DNA from: Actinomyces lilanjuaniae
Lineage (GTDB): Bacteria; Actinomycetota; Actinomycetes; Actinomycetales; Actinomycetaceae
Direction: 5' to 3'
Length of the DNA stretch: 64,000 bases
Assembly (NCBI RefSeq): GCF_003606385.1
Contig: NZ_CP032514.1
Span: 2,914,001 to 2,978,000, forward strand
Under the pieces are notes generated by a model. The model did no database searches, was not told the origin of the DNA, and worked only from the letters and a program-made list of their open reading frames with translations. The position numbers and the translations under genes were made by a program. This document shows, in pieces, positions 17,677 to 27,802 of this stretch; within the stretch, counting starts at the first letter, position 1, and each line of letters starts with the position of its first letter.

Positions 17677-19774
17677 GACGGATGTAGTAGAGGGTCTTGA
17701 TGCCCTTGCGCCAGGCGTAGATCTGCGCCCGGTTGACGTCGCGAGTGGTGGCGGTGTCCGGGAAGAACAGGGTGAGGCTCAGCCCCTGGTCCACGTGCTG
17801 GGTGGCAGCCGCGTAGGTGTCGATGATCTTCTCGGGACCGATCTCGTAGGCGTCCTGGTAGTACTCCAGGTTGTCGTTGGTCATGTAGGGCGCCGGGTAG
17901 TAGACGCGGCCGATCTTGCCCTCCTTGCGGATCTCGATCTTGGCGACGATCGGGTGGATGGAGGAGGTGGAGTTGTTGATGTAGGAGATCGACCCGGTCG
18001 GCGGCACCGCCTGCAGGTTGCGGTTGTACAGACCGCCCTGCCTGACCTTACGGGCCAGCTCCGCCCAGTCCGCACGAGTGGGCACGTGCACACTGGAGGC
18101 CTCGAAGAGCTCACGCACACGGTCAGTCACCGGCACGAAGTCCTGAGTCACGTACTTCTCGAAGAAGGAACCGTCGGCGTAGGCGGAGTCCTCGAAGCCC
18201 ACAAAGCTCTGGCCCCGCTCCACCGCCAACTCGTTGGAGGCGGTCAGGGCCGCGAACAGCACGCTGGCAAAGTACACGTTGGTGAAGTCCAGCCCCTCCT
18301 CAGACCCGTAGTAGATGCGCTCCCGGGCCAGGTAGCCGTGGAGGTTCATCTGCCCCAGGCCGATGGCGTGGGACTCACGGTTGCCCCGGTCGATGGAGGG
18401 GACGCTGGGCAGGCGGGTCTGGTCGCTGACCGCCGTCAGGCCGCGCACCGCGGTGCGGATGGTGCGCGCGAAGTCCGGGGAGTCCATCGTCCTGGCGATG
18501 TTGAGGGAGCCCAGGTTGCAGGAGATGTCCTTGCCCACGTGGGTAAAGGACAGGTCCTCGCCTAGGACGCTGGGCTCGCTGACCTGGAGGATCTCCGAGC
18601 ACAGGTTGGACATGACCACCTTGCCCTTGACCGGATTGGCCCGGTTGACCGTGTCCTCGAACATGACGTAGGGGTAGCCGGACTCGAACTGGATCTCCGC
18701 CAGGGTCTGGAAGAAGGTGCGGGCGTTGATCTTGGTCTTCCTGATCCGCCCGTCGTCGACCATCTCCCGGTACCTCTCAGTGACATTGACGTCAGCGAAG
18801 GGTATCCCGTAGACGCGCTCGACGTCGTAGGGGCTGAAGAGGTACATGTCCTCGTTAGCCCGCGCTAGCTCAAAGGTGATGTCGGGAATGACCACGCCCA
18901 GCGACAGCGTCTTGATACGGATCTTCTCGTCGGCGTTCTCGCGCTTAGTGTCCAGGAAGCGCATGATGTCAGGGTGGTGGGCATGCAGGTACACCGCCCC
19001 TGCACCCTGGCGGGCGCCGAGCTGGTTGGCGTAGGAGAAGGAGTCCTCCAGCAGCTTCATGACGGGGATGACGCCGCTGGACTGGTTCTCGATCCGCTTG
19101 ATGGGGGCGCCCATCTCCCGCAGGTTGCTCAGCAGCAACGCCACGCCGCCGCCGCGCTTGGACAGCTGGAGGGCGGAGTTGATACCGCGGGCAATGGACT
19201 CCATGTTGTCCTCGATACGCACCAGGAAGCAGGAGACCGGCTCGCCGCGCTGCGCCTTGCCCTCGTTGAGGAAGGTCGGGGTGGCCGGCTGGAAGCGCCC
19301 GGTCATCATCTCCTCGACGAGGTCCAGGGCCAGCGTCTCGTCACCGTCGGCCAGGGTCAGGGCCACCATGGTGACCCGGTCCTCGAAGCGTTCCAGGTAG
19401 CGCTTGCCGTCGAAGGTCTTGAGCGTGTAGGAGGTGTAGTACTTGAAGGCGCCCAGAAAGGTCTCAAAACGGAACTTGTGGGCGTAGGCGGCCTTGAAGG
19501 CCGTCTTGACGAAGGCCGGGGAGTAGCGCTCCAGGACGTGGCCCTCGTAGTAGCCCTCGCTCACCAGGTAGTCGAGCTTCTCCTCCAGGTCGTGGAAGAA
19601 GACCGTGTTCTGGTTGACGTGCTGGAGAAAGTACTGGCGGGCTGCCTGGCGGTCGGCGTCGAACTGGATGAGCCCGTTGGCGTCATACAGGTTCAGCCTG
19701 GCATTGAGGGCGTGGTAGTCCAGGTCCGGGGACGGCGCGGTCTCCGTGCCAGTGTCCGTCAGCGTGTCTGCCAA
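17618..19774 (-). CDS. nrdE: Class Ib ribonucleoside-diphosphate reductase alpha subunit
   Basis: 718 residues, normal NrdE length. Reduces ribonucleoside diphosphates to deoxy forms with the NrdF radical subunit and NrdH as reductant. Seen: the active-site segment [26 protein letters not shown], the [14 protein letters not shown] region and the C-terminal redox tail GCVSCML with its two shuttle cysteines. Starts at ATG 19774, overlapping nrdI by 16 bases, so it is co-translated with nrdHI. No nrdF follows; instead there is a truncated gene and a decayed regulator. Confidence 0.97.
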   Translation of the reverse strand: MADTLTDTGTETAPSPDLDYHALNARLNLYDANGLIQFDADRQAARQYFLQHVNQNTVFFHDLEEKLDYLVSEGYYEGHVLERYSPAFVKTAFKAAYAHKFRFETFLGAFKYYTSYTLKTFDGKRYLERFEDRVTMVALTLADGDETLALDLVEEMMTGRFQPATPTFLNEGKAQRGEPVSCFLVRIEDNMESIARGINSALQLSKRGGGVALLLSNLREMGAPIKRIENQSSGVIPVMKLLEDSFSYANQLGARQGAGAVYLHAHHPDIMRFLDTKRENADEKIRIKTLSLGVVIPDITFELARANEDMYLFSPYDVERVYGIPFADVNVTERYREMVDDGRIRKTKINARTFFQTLAEIQFESGYPYVMFEDTVNRANPVKGKVVMSNLCSEILQVSEPSVLGEDLSFTHVGKDISCNLGSLNIARTMDSPDFARTIRTAVRGLTAVSDQTRLPSVPSIDRGNRESHAIGLGQMNLHGYLARERIYYGSEEGLDFTNVYFASVLFAALTASNELAVERGQSFVGFEDSAYADGSFFEKYVTQDFVPVTDRVRELFEASSVHVPTRADWAELARKVRQGGLYNRNLQAVPPTGSISYINNSTSSIHPIVAKIEIRKEGKIGRVYYPAPYMTNDNLEYYQDAYEIGPEKIIDTYAAATQHVDQGLSLTLFFPDTATTRDVNRAQIYAWRKGIKTLYYIRLRQAALTGTEVEGCVSCML

Positions 19775-20181
19775 AAGTTATCCAATCCTTGCTTGACGCG
19801 TTCCACGTCGGTCGGAGTGCCGAGCAGTTCGTAGCGGTACAGCACAGGTACGCCCAATTTGCTGGCGATGATGTCGCCGGCCAGGCCGTAGGCCTGGCCG
19901 AAGTTGGTGTTGCCCGAGGTGATAACCCCTCGGCACAGCGCCCGGTTGCGCGGGTCGTTGAGAAACCTGATGACCTGCTTAGGCACTGCACCCTTGACAG
20001 AGCCACCGCCGTAGGTGGGCACCACCAGAACGTAGTCCTCCTCCACCCGAAGCGCCCCGTCCGCGGGACGCAGGGGGATACGAGCACTGGGTAGGCCGAG
20101 CCTGCTGACAAACCTGTGGGTGTTCTCCGAAGTGGAGGAGAAGTAGACCAGAAGGGGTGGCCCAGGAGGCTGGCTGCTCAT
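19759..20181 (-). CDS. nrdI: NrdI flavodoxin-like protein
   Basis: 140 residues. NrdI is a flavoprotein that supplies oxidant to assemble the NrdF manganese-tyrosyl radical. Family features: [17 protein letters not shown] (flavin phosphate loop), VPTYGGGS and [20 protein letters not shown] 20181 (MSSQPPGPP) is preferred to the much longer open frame because it gives the family length. Second gene of nrdHIE. Confidence 0.95.
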   Translation of the reverse strand: MSSQPPGPPLLVYFSSTSENTHRFVSRLGLPSARIPLRPADGALRVEEDYVLVVPTYGGGSVKGAVPKQVIRFLNDPRNRALCRGVITSGNTNFGQAYGLAGDIIASKLGVPVLYRYELLGTPTDVERVKQGLDNFWQTR

Positions 20182-20206
20182 ACAGCAACAGCATCCAGCG
20201 CAGAGA

Positions 20207-20452
20207 TCAGACGGCGACGGCCTCAGCCGCAGCCGCCAGGGCCTTGATCCTGTCCGGACGGAAGCCGGACCAGTGGTCGCCGCCAGCGGTAACCACCGGC
20301 GCCTGGGCGTACCCCAGGGCACGAACCTGCTCCAGGGCCTCGGCGTCCTGGGTGACGTCCACCGTCCGGTAGGCCAGGCCGGCCTTGTCCAGGGCACGGT
20401 AGGTAGCCGAGCACTGGACACAGTTGGGCTTGCTGTAGACGGTGATCGCCAT
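20207..20452 (-). CDS. nrdH: Glutaredoxin-like protein NrdH
   Basis: 81 residues with the CVQC redox motif at 11-14 and the C-terminal WSGFRPDRI segment diagnostic of NrdH rather than glutaredoxin. Electron donor to NrdE. The start at 20452 ([10 protein letters not shown]) has a purine-rich GAGGAAGAGGACG leader. First gene of the cluster. Confidence 0.95.
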   Translation of the reverse strand: MAITVYSKPNCVQCSATYRALDKAGLAYRTVDVTQDAEALEQVRALGYAQAPVVTAGGDHWSGFRPDRIKALAAAAEAVAV

Positions 20453-21030
20453 GTCGTCCTCTTCCTCAGGTTCCCGCGGCCCCTCCAGACCGTCCCCCCG
20501 TGAGAGGGCCGACCCGGAGGCGACCACGCTGCTGCCATTCACGGCTGGCGCGAGCGCCGCCGTTGGGCAAGACACTACCCCTAGGGGTCGATTCACGCCA
20601 CCACCCCTAGATGATGTGTCTGGCGTGTTCTTGTGCATAAGCACCGCTCCGTTCTGTGGACAGCTTCCACGAGCTTGTGGAGGACCGGTGGACGCCCCAC
20701 CGGTCACGGCCCAGGCCCCGCCGGAACCCCGGTCAAGTGTCCCGCGGAACCATGGTCCTCCAGGGGTGTGACACGAACCCGGGCACCTTGGACACAGACA
20801 GCCCCGGCACAGTGAGCACCAGTGTCTCCAGCCTGCCCCCACCCTGGGGACAACGTCACCTGAACCTCTTGTCCCACTCTTGTCACACCTCCGTCTGGCG
20901 TGTCGCGGCAGCGTGGACATCACGACCTGCGAGGGCCGCCGCAGGCGCAGCGGTCGCAGGGCAGCCCGGGCAGGCGCTCGGTGCGACCGCTGTGGCAGGA
21001 TGTCAGGCCACACTCAGACCTGCCGCCTCG
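20453..21030. promoter_or_regulatory. nrdH upstream region with CCCCTAGGGG palindromes
   Basis: 578 bases without a convincing gene. Contains a perfect palindrome ACCCCTAGGGGT at 20577-20588 and a third half-site ACCCCTAG at 20603-20610, which together also form an ACCCCTAG/CTAGGGGT stem. The shape resembles CsoR-type metal/sulfur-sensor operators (inference). No clear NrdR box was found. The rest shows nothing recognisable. Confidence 0.45.
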
Positions 21031-22821
21031 TCAGAACGAGGAGGAGGAGCCGGACCCCGAGAAGCCTCCGCTGAAGCCACCGCCCCCGTGCCCGCCCCCC
21101 ACCGAGCCTTCACCGCCAATGAAGCCTCCCACACCGCTCTCGCCGCTGGACGGCTCGTAGGAGGCTGCGGCGCGGTAGCCCGCTACCAGGTCCGCGGCTG
21201 GTGCGAAGAAGACAGCTGTCCCAGCCAGGCCGCCTGGGGCGCCGACCCCGGCCGCCTGCCGTGAGCCGTCCCGGACCCTGCTGCTGCGCCTCGACACTCC
21301 TGGCGCTGAGAGACCAGGCGAGCTTGGGTTGAGCCGGATCGTGGAGTACGGGACGTAGCTCTCACTGACACCGTCATACGACCACTGACCGCCGTAGACC
21401 CTCGCTGTCTCCGAGTCCCCGCAGGGGTGGGACTGCTTGTAGTACTGCTGCCGCTGCTCGGCGTGGCGCGAGTCGTCCGCGTCTAGGGCGGCCTTGGCCA
21501 GCACGTCAACCCGGATTCGGGTCTCGTCTGAGACGCGGTCCAGCTCAGCCAGAGCGTCTTCGGGCACCATCCGATGGTCAGCCAGCTCCTCCGTCATTGT
21601 GTCCAGCCGCTGCTTCTGAACACGTACCCACTGGCGCTCCTTTGCCGCAAGCCCCCTCAGCCTCCCGTCCCAGACCTCGCCGCACAGCTCTCTCAGGGCC
21701 TGCAGGTCCTCCAGCACCGGCCCCATCTCGTTGCGCCAGGCATCCTGCCAGCCGTGGCCCATGGTGAGCAGGGCAGCAGCGTTGACGACGACGTCGTCCA
21801 GCGCGTCCAGCTCAGCGGCCTTCTTCTGCAAGCGGGTCGCCCGCCGCAGCAGCCGCCAGCTGAACCACTGGGCACCTACCGGCTCGCCGTGCTCACCGAA
21901 GAGCCGCGTTACGTCGTCGTACTCCTGGCGGAACCACCGGTACCGGGCAAGGACCTGCGCCCCGTAGGGCCGGGCCTCCGGGATTGTGCGGGCCGCACGC
22001 TCGGTGGCCTCATGATCACGGACCACCTGCGCGTAGGAACTGCGTGCAGCAGCGGTGCGGCGCCGGGCCAGCACCCCAGGACCCAGGTAGGCGCCGACAA
22101 GAGCCACGCCTCCTACCCCGAGCAGGACCGGTAGCACGGCTACCGCTGGCCTGTCCTCACCGGGTCTGCCAACATTGTCGGCAATATCCCCTCCCATGGC
22201 CGCCACGGCGCCGTCCCAGTCCGCCTGCCGCAGCCGGGACCTAGCAGCCTCCTGGGCCGCCTGCTGCTGGTCCAGGGGCAGCGTGACGTCCTCCCCGAAG
22301 TAGCAGCCGACCCACCGGGAGTCCGGGGCAAGGGCCAGGATGACTAGCCCTTCAGCCCAGTAGCCCGGGTCCTTCGGGGAGATCCAGGGGGTGTGGGTGT
22401 CCCTGGTGCGCGCATAGTCCCGGACCGTGTCGTTAAAGTCGCGAGCGCTGGCAATACCGTGACCGGGCACAGAGAGGACGGCCACGTGGACATCCTGGCG
22501 GAAGGCCAGCTCACCCAGGCTGTCAGCAAGGGTCTCCTCCTGGAACACGTCTGCCTCGTCGTGAATCTCCACGCTGGGGTGGTGGGTACGCCCAAACGGC
22601 CACGTCACTACCAGCACAGCGGACACGAGAAGCACCAGGCCCGTGCCGAGCACTGCCACAAAGAGCGCGACAGCCCGCAGCCCTCCCAGGTGCACAGCAG
22701 ACGGCCTCTTGCCACTGCCAGCACTGCCATCACGAGGCGGCCTCACGCCCCTCCCGCGTCCGGTGCGGGGCAGCCTCATACCTCCTCCGGTTCTGGCCGG
22801 GCAGGGCCTCACGGCAGCCAT
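21031..22821 (-). CDS. TPM-domain/DUF5129 membrane protein
   Basis: 596 residues. A basic N-terminus leads to a membrane helix (VALFVAVLGTGLVLLVSAVL), then an extracytoplasmic TPM-like domain (IHDEADVFQEETLADSLGELAF, VHVAVLSVPG, VGCYFGEDV), a second helix near residue 235 and a long helical part. The tail is Gly/Ser-rich (GGGHGGGGFSGGFSGSGSS), as in many TPM proteins. Function unknown; TPM proteins are linked to membrane-protein turnover or photosystem repair in other phyla. ATG 22821 lies three bases after the ridA stop; an in-frame ATG at 22779 is an alternative. Confidence 0.8.
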   Translation of the reverse strand: MAAVRPCPARTGGGMRLPRTGRGRGVRPPRDGSAGSGKRPSAVHLGGLRAVALFVAVLGTGLVLLVSAVLVVTWPFGRTHHPSVEIHDEADVFQEETLADSLGELAFRQDVHVAVLSVPGHGIASARDFNDTVRDYARTRDTHTPWISPKDPGYWAEGLVILALAPDSRWVGCYFGEDVTLPLDQQQAAQEAARSRLRQADWDGAVAAMGGDIADNVGRPGEDRPAVAVLPVLLGVGGVALVGAYLGPGVLARRRTAAARSSYAQVVRDHEATERAARTIPEARPYGAQVLARYRWFRQEYDDVTRLFGEHGEPVGAQWFSWRLLRRATRLQKKAAELDALDDVVVNAAALLTMGHGWQDAWRNEMGPVLEDLQALRELCGEVWDGRLRGLAAKERQWVRVQKQRLDTMTEELADHRMVPEDALAELDRVSDETRIRVDVLAKAALDADDSRHAEQRQQYYKQSHPCGDSETARVYGGQWSYDGVSESYVPYSTIRLNPSSPGLSAPGVSRRSSRVRDGSRQAAGVGAPGGLAGTAVFFAPAADLVAGYRAAASYEPSSGESGVGGFIGGEGSVGGGHGGGGFSGGFSGSGSSSSF

Positions 22822-22824
22822 CCG

Positions 22825-23256
22825 TCAGGGCCGTACGGCCACGGCCTCGATCTCCACCCTCGCCCCCAGCGGCAGGGCCGCCACCGCGAAGGCGGCCCGG
22901 GCGGGCAGGACCTCCCCCTCGAAGAAGCGGGCGTAGACCTCGTTGACCGCGGCAAAGTCAGCGATGTCGGCCAGCAGCACGGTGGTCTTGACGACGTCGG
23001 CGTAACCCAGGCCCGCAGCGGACAGGATCGCGCCCACGTTCCTCAGCACCTGCTCCGCCTGCACCTGGACACCCCCTTCGACGAGGGAGCCGGTAGCGGG
23101 GTCCAGCGGGACCTGTCCGGAGACAAAGACTAGGCTGCCACTGCCCTCCCCGGTGCTCACTGCCTGAGAGTAGGGGCCGACGGCAGCGGGGGCCGACTCG
23201 GTGGCGACAACGGATGCAGGGGCGGCAGCGCCGCGATCAGGACTGGTTGAGATCAT
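22825..23256 (-). CDS. ridA: RidA family enamine/imine deaminase
   Basis: 143 residues. RidA hydrolyses reactive enamines and imines such as 2-aminoacrylate. Family features: AVGPYSQAV, VFVSGQVPLDPATG, EQVLRNVGAILSAAG, the arginine-containing LPARAAFAVAALPLGARVEIEAVA ending. The start at 23256 (MISTSPDRG) avoids a poorly supported N-terminal extension. Immediately upstream of, and probably co-transcribed with, the DUF5129 gene. Confidence 0.92.
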   Translation of the reverse strand: MISTSPDRGAAAPASVVATESAPAAVGPYSQAVSTGEGSGSLVFVSGQVPLDPATGSLVEGGVQVQAEQVLRNVGAILSAAGLGYADVVKTTVLLADIADFAAVNEVYARFFEGEVLPARAAFAVAALPLGARVEIEAVAVRP

Positions 23257-23406
23257 GAGCACACCCTGGTCTACCCTGCGGACCAGGTCAAGGCGCGCCG
23301 AGCAGGCATACCTTCTCGGTCCTGTTCTCGGTCCTGCGCCCGGCTTCTTGTGCCCGGTGAGCGAAAACACGCACCCGCACCAGTGGTCGGTGACACACTA
23401 TGCGCC

Positions 23407-25088
23407 ATGCACCCACGCGCAGGACAACCAGCCCAGCCCGAGGACCTCATCAATGTCGACGAGGTCGTCTCCGCCTACTACGACCTTGTCCCCGACCCCA
23501 CCGTTCCCGCACAGAAGGTGGTCTTCGGCACCTCCGGGCACCGGGGCTCCTCCCTGGACACGGCCTTCAACGAGGCACACATCGTGGCCACCACCGCTGC
23601 CATCGTGGAGTACCGCCGCTCCCAGGGCACCGACGGCACTCTCTACCTGGGGCGCGACACCCATGCCCTGTCCGAGCCTGCGTGGCGCACCGCCATCGAG
23701 GTGCTCTCCGGTGCGGGCGTCATGACCGCGATCGACGCCCGCGGCTCCTACACCCCCACCCCTGCCGTGTCCCACTCCATCCTCCTGGCCAACGGGGCAG
23801 GCACCGCTGAGGGCGTGCGCACCACCGGTCCTGGCCTGGCCGACGGCATCGTGGTCACCCCCTCCCACAACCCTCCGCGTGACGGCGGCTTCAAGTACAA
23901 CCCGCCCACAGGAGGTCCCGCGGGCTCCGAGGCCACCGGCTGGATCGCCTCGCGGGCCAACGAGCTGCTAGCCTCCGGCTGGCGTGAGGTCCCCGCGTAC
24001 CCGTCGCCGAGGCCCTGGACGGCCCCTACGTGATCAGGCACGACTACCTGGAGACCTACGTCGCCGACCTGGCCAACGTCATCGACATGGACGCCATCCG
24101 TGAGGCGGGGGTACGCATCGGCGCCGACCCGCTGGGCGGGGCAGCCGTGGACTACTGGGGGGCCATCGGCGAGCGCTACGGCCTGGACCTCACGGTGGTC
24201 AACCCGAGCGTGGACCCGGCCTGGTCCTTCATGACCCTGGACTGGGACGGCAAGATCCGCATGGACTGCTCCTCCCCCAGTGCCATGGCCTCCCTGCGTG
24301 AGGCCATGACGCCTGACGCCGAGGGCGCGACCCCCTACGACGTCGCCACCGGCAACGACGCCGACTCCGACCGTCACGGCATCGTCACCCCTGACGGCGG
24401 GCTCATGAATCCCAACCACTACCTGGCCGTGGCTATTGAGTACCTCCTCACCCACCGCCCCGGCTGGGGGCAGGGCTGCGCCGTGGGCAAGACCCTGGTC
24501 TCCTCCTCCCTCATCGACCGGGTGGTGGAGGCTGTCGGCCGCCGCCTGGTGGAGGTGCCGGTGGGCTTCAAGCACTTCGTACCCGGCCTGCTGGACGGGT
24601 CGGTGGGCTTCGGCGGCGAGGAGAGCGCCGGGGCGTCCTTCCTGCGCAAGGACGGCACCGTGTGGACCACGGACAAGGACGGCATCATCCTGGCGCTGCT
24701 GGCCAGCGAGATCATCGCGGTGACCGGGAAGTCGCCCTCCGCCCTGCACCAGGAGCAGGTGGAGCGCTTCGGTGCCAGCGCCTACGCCCGTATCGACGCT
24801 GCTGCCTCCAAGGAGGAGAAGGCCAAGCTGGCGGCCCTGTCCCCCTCCGACGTCACCGCCACCGAGCTGGCTGGCGAGGAGATCACCGCCCGCCTGGTGG
24901 ACGCCCCCGGTAACGGGGAGCCGATCGGCGGGCTGAAGGTCACCACGGACAACGCCTGGTTCGCCGCGCGCCCCTCAGGCACTGAGGACGTCTACAAGAT
25001 CTATGCCGAGTCCTTCAAGGGGGACGAGCACCTGGCCCTGGTCCAGGAGGAGGCCAAGAAGGTGGTGTCTGCCGCCCTGGGCGGCTGA
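23407..25088 (+). pseudogene. pgm: Phosphoglucomutase (alpha-D-glucose type), one-base frameshift
   Basis: Interconverts glucose 1- and 6-phosphate. Frame 1 (23407-24033) has FGTSGHRGSS, and the phosphoserine loop VTPSHNPPRDGGFKYN. Frame 2 (24030-25088) has the metal loop [24 protein letters not shown] and the phosphate-binding ARPSGTED. They meet around the CCCC at 23991-23994: adding one C gives [20 protein letters not shown] without a break. All catalytic motifs survive, so this is either a recent single-base loss or a consensus error. Confidence 0.9.
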
Positions 25089-25148
25089 GGCCGGGCTGGC
25101 TCGCCGCGACGCGAGGCGCGCCGAGACGTACCGATTCCGTCACGATGC

Positions 25149-25199
25149 ACCGAATCCTCATAGGTGACTGACGTACCAGTCGTCCTATGAGGATTCGGT
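25149..25199. terminator. 16-bp palindromic terminator after pgm, dispersed repeat copy 1
   Basis: Arms ACCGAATCCTCATAGG and CCTATGAGGATTCGGT with an inner GACTG/CAGTC stem. Bases 25150-25196 match 53853-53899 in inverted orientation at 40 of 47 positions, so it is also a member of a small repeat family. Confidence 0.75.
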
Positions 25200-25284
25200 C
25201 GTTCTCGCAGAGACCTCCCCGGTCTTCATGCCTGGCCGTCAGGCAGTCTCCTGTCAGGGCCACCAGCCAGCCCGGTGGACTGTC

Positions 25285-25300
25285 TAGGCTTGTCTACGTG
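25285..25300 (+). promoter_or_regulatory. -10 element of a leaderless YwiC-like gene
   Basis: TAGGCT (25285-25290) is followed seven bases later by GTG at 25298, the usual arrangement for a leaderless actinobacterial transcript; no ribosome site precedes the GTG. Confidence 0.5.
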
Positions 25301-26458
25301 AGCCAGACACGACCGTCCTCACCCTCCGACCCGTGCGGTGACGCCTCGAGCACTCGCCCGGGCAACCAGTCAGGCGACTCCACGAGCGGACCGAGCCAGC
25401 CGCCCCGCACCGCCCCCTCCCACCAGTCCCGCCCCGGCCCGGACGACGACGTCATGCTGGCCACCGGTAGGCCAAGGTCCACATCGTCTGTCCCCTCCGC
25501 GCAGCACCCCCCACAGAGGCGGCCCGGACATGCCGGGCCCTCCCAGAGCCCGGGGCAGACCAGCACTGCCTGGAAGAGACCTGCCCCGGCACGTCCCGCC
25601 CAAGGCGGCCGCCGACCGGGCCGCAAGGCGTGGGTGCCCAACCAGCACGGGGCCTGGTCCATGCTCGTCCTGCCCCCGGTGGTCGGCTGGGTGGTGGGCG
25701 GCTTCAGCTGGGTGAACCTGCTGCTCATCCCCGCCTGGTGGGGGGCCTACCTGACCTACTGGGCGTGGTCACAGTGGCTGCGCACCCGCTCCGCACAGCG
25801 CCGTGTCCTGCTGCTCATGCCGCTGCTCGTCTACACCGGCTGGACGGGAGTGCTGGGCCTCGTCACCGTCCTGGTCACCCCCTACCTGCTGCAGTGGGCC
25901 GTACCGCTGGCACCCTTGCTTGCCGTCGCAGCCCACCAGGTGTGGCGAGGCCGCGAGCGCTCCCTCCTGTCCGGGCTCTCCACCACGGCGGCCGCCTCCC
26001 TCATGGCGGCTATCACCTACTGCCTGGCCGTGGGGGGCGCAGGCGGGTTCCTGGGACTGGGAGCGGGGGCCGACAACCTACCGGGGAGCTCACCTAACGG
26101 AGAACTGACAGGCTGGTCGTGGATGTGGCTGGTCACTGCGCTGACAGCCGCCTACTTCTGCGGAACCGTGCCCTACATCAAGTCCATGATCCGCGAGCGT
26201 TTCAACACCGTGCTCCTGGCCGGGACGGTCGCGGCGCACACGGCGGTCGCAGCGGTGACGCTGTGGCTGGCCAGCGGCGGCTACCTGCCGTGGGCGCACG
26301 CGGTGCTGTGGGTGGTGCTGGCTGTGCGGTCCCTGGTCGTGCCGCTGCGGCAGTGGCGGCTGGTACGCGGGCACCACCAGCCCTTGCGACCCCGCCAGCT
26401 GGGACTGATAGAGATCGTGATGTGCCTGGCCTTCCTGCTGAGCGTAGCCACGTACTGA
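25298..26458 (+). CDS. YwiC-like family membrane protein
   Basis: About 386 residues. The first 110 are Pro/Ser/Arg-rich and low complexity; then the family signature WVPNQHGAWSMLVLPP opens a block of about eight membrane helices, with the SMIRERFN loop near the end. YwiC-like proteins have no settled function. I use GTG 25298 because a -10 element sits seven bases before it; ATG 25454 is the other reasonable choice. Ends before a hairpin shared with the convergent hipA gene. Confidence 0.8.
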   Translation: MSQTRPSSPSDPCGDASSTRPGNQSGDSTSGPSQPPRTAPSHQSRPGPDDDVMLATGRPRSTSSVPSAQHPPQRRPGHAGPSQSPGQTSTAWKRPAPARPAQGGRRPGRKAWVPNQHGAWSMLVLPPVVGWVVGGFSWVNLLLIPAWWGAYLTYWAWSQWLRTRSAQRRVLLLMPLLVYTGWTGVLGLVTVLVTPYLLQWAVPLAPLLAVAAHQVWRGRERSLLSGLSTTAAASLMAAITYCLAVGGAGGFLGLGAGADNLPGSSPNGELTGWSWMWLVTALTAAYFCGTVPYIKSMIRERFNTVLLAGTVAAHTAVAAVTLWLASGGYLPWAHAVLWVVLAVRSLVVPLRQWRLVRGHHQPLRPRQLGLIEIVMCLAFLLSVATY

Positions 26459-26461
26459 GGG

Positions 26462-26513
26462 CGGCACGGGCGCGCTCCGGCACCTGCTGACACCTGCTGC
26501 GCGCACCGTGCCG
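26462..26513. terminator. Hairpin between convergent YwiC and hipA genes
   Basis: CGGCACGG-GCGCGC (26462-26475) pairs with GCGCGC-a-CCGTGCCG (26499-26513), 14 pairs with one bulge and a 23-base loop. It could end transcription from both sides. Confidence 0.6.
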
Positions 26514-26548
26514 AGCCCAGTCGTCACACACGGACCTTCGCGACACCT

Positions 26549-27802
26549 CTAGCACCCCAGCCGGGCACGGGTGTCCCGGAGGTGGTCATCGATCCACCAC
26601 ACCACGGGCCGGGGGATGCCCTCCGCCCAGGCCTCTTGGCTGGCAGTGTGCCAGAGGTCGCAGAAGCGCTGCACCGTGTCGTCGACGACGTCGAGCACGT
26701 CCTCCTTCCCCACGCCGAGCCTGCGCTGGAGCTCGGCACAGTGGTCCCGGGTCACCTGGGACAGCCGCCGGGCACCCAAAAAAGGCAGGCCCAGGTCGGG
26801 GTCCTCCGGGCTGGGCAGGTACACCGCCGTGCACACGAGGTCGTAGGCGGGCGAGAGGCGGGCGCGCCTGCGGTCGGGATAGATGAGCGACCAGTTCTTC
26901 AGGTGGGCGTCCCCGTTACCTACCAGCAGGTTGAAGGTGGCACGCCGCACCATCTCCCGCAGCGACTCGTGGTCCCGCCCACGATAGGCCAGGCCTGCCA
27001 CGGTCTGGACGGTGGACTGGTACTTCCCCTCTCCCGCCCCAGACTTTCCCAGGACCTGGGCAAGGTCCTCCATGTGGACGCGGCCCCCGGGACTGCGGTC
27101 AAAGCGCCGTATGGCGTAGGCCTGGCCCTCATGGGAGGGCCAGAACCTATCACTCAGGTCAGGAGCCTGGTCGCGGTGCACCATCCGGGTCTCGGGAACC
27201 GCAATGCCCACGGCCCGGGCCAGGCCCATGACAGCGAACTCGTTGGCGGGCAGGTCTGGGTACTGGGTGTCCGGCGTCTTGAGGATCCACTCTCCCGTCT
27301 GGCCGTGCGCGGGCAGCGCCAGGCGCTCCTCCTCCCACCTCATGGAGAGCTTGAGGGCCAGGCCGGCCAGTGAGAACCGCAGGTCGGGCTGGACCGGGTC
27401 CCCCCGACCGCCTGGGCCGCCCTGGTCGACGACGTGCAGCAACTCCGTCCGGACCCCTAGGGACTGCTGGTCCTCCGGGTCCAGTACCACCTCAACGGCC
27501 CCGGGCAGGTCGCGGCCGATCCGTACCAGCAGGTCGATCTCCTGGTGGGTGCTCACATCCTGCTCACGGGCGATCAACTCGCGCAGCCGCCCCTCAGGTA
27601 GCAGGTTGGAGAACCACGCAGGCAGATGGTTTACCGCGTGCGGCTGCCTGCGGGGATGGTCCTCAAACTACTGCCCCAGCACGGGACGGTCCGCACGCCC
27701 CCAGTAGTCGCGGTCAAGCACGAACTTGGTGAAGGAGTCCCGCCGCTGGAGCGAGCCGACGTGCTGTCCATGCAACAACACAGCGTAGACCTCCTCCCTC
27801 AC
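26549..27802 (-). pseudogene. HipA-family Ser/Thr kinase with in-frame amber codon
   Basis: Full-length HipA-like frame of 417 codons from GTG 27802 (VREEVYAVLLHGQHVG), which overlaps the DUF262 stop as GTGA. Kinase features are intact: WILKTPD (nucleotide lysine), VPETRMV, YAIRRFDR, the catalytic GNGDAHLKNW and metal-binding SPAYDLV. A TAG at 27668-27670 follows codon 44, between RPVLGQ and FEDHPRRQ, with the same frame good on both sides. As read, only reinitiation would yield the kinase domain. No HipB-type antitoxin is adjacent; the partner upstream is DUF262. Confidence 0.82.

Noticed and set aside
17061-17687. 208-codon plus-strand frame and a TTGCCA-N18-TACACT promoter-like pair at 17061-17090
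   Set aside because: It runs antisense to a more protein-like frame and into the nrdE end; no gene follows the promoter-like pair, so it is not called.
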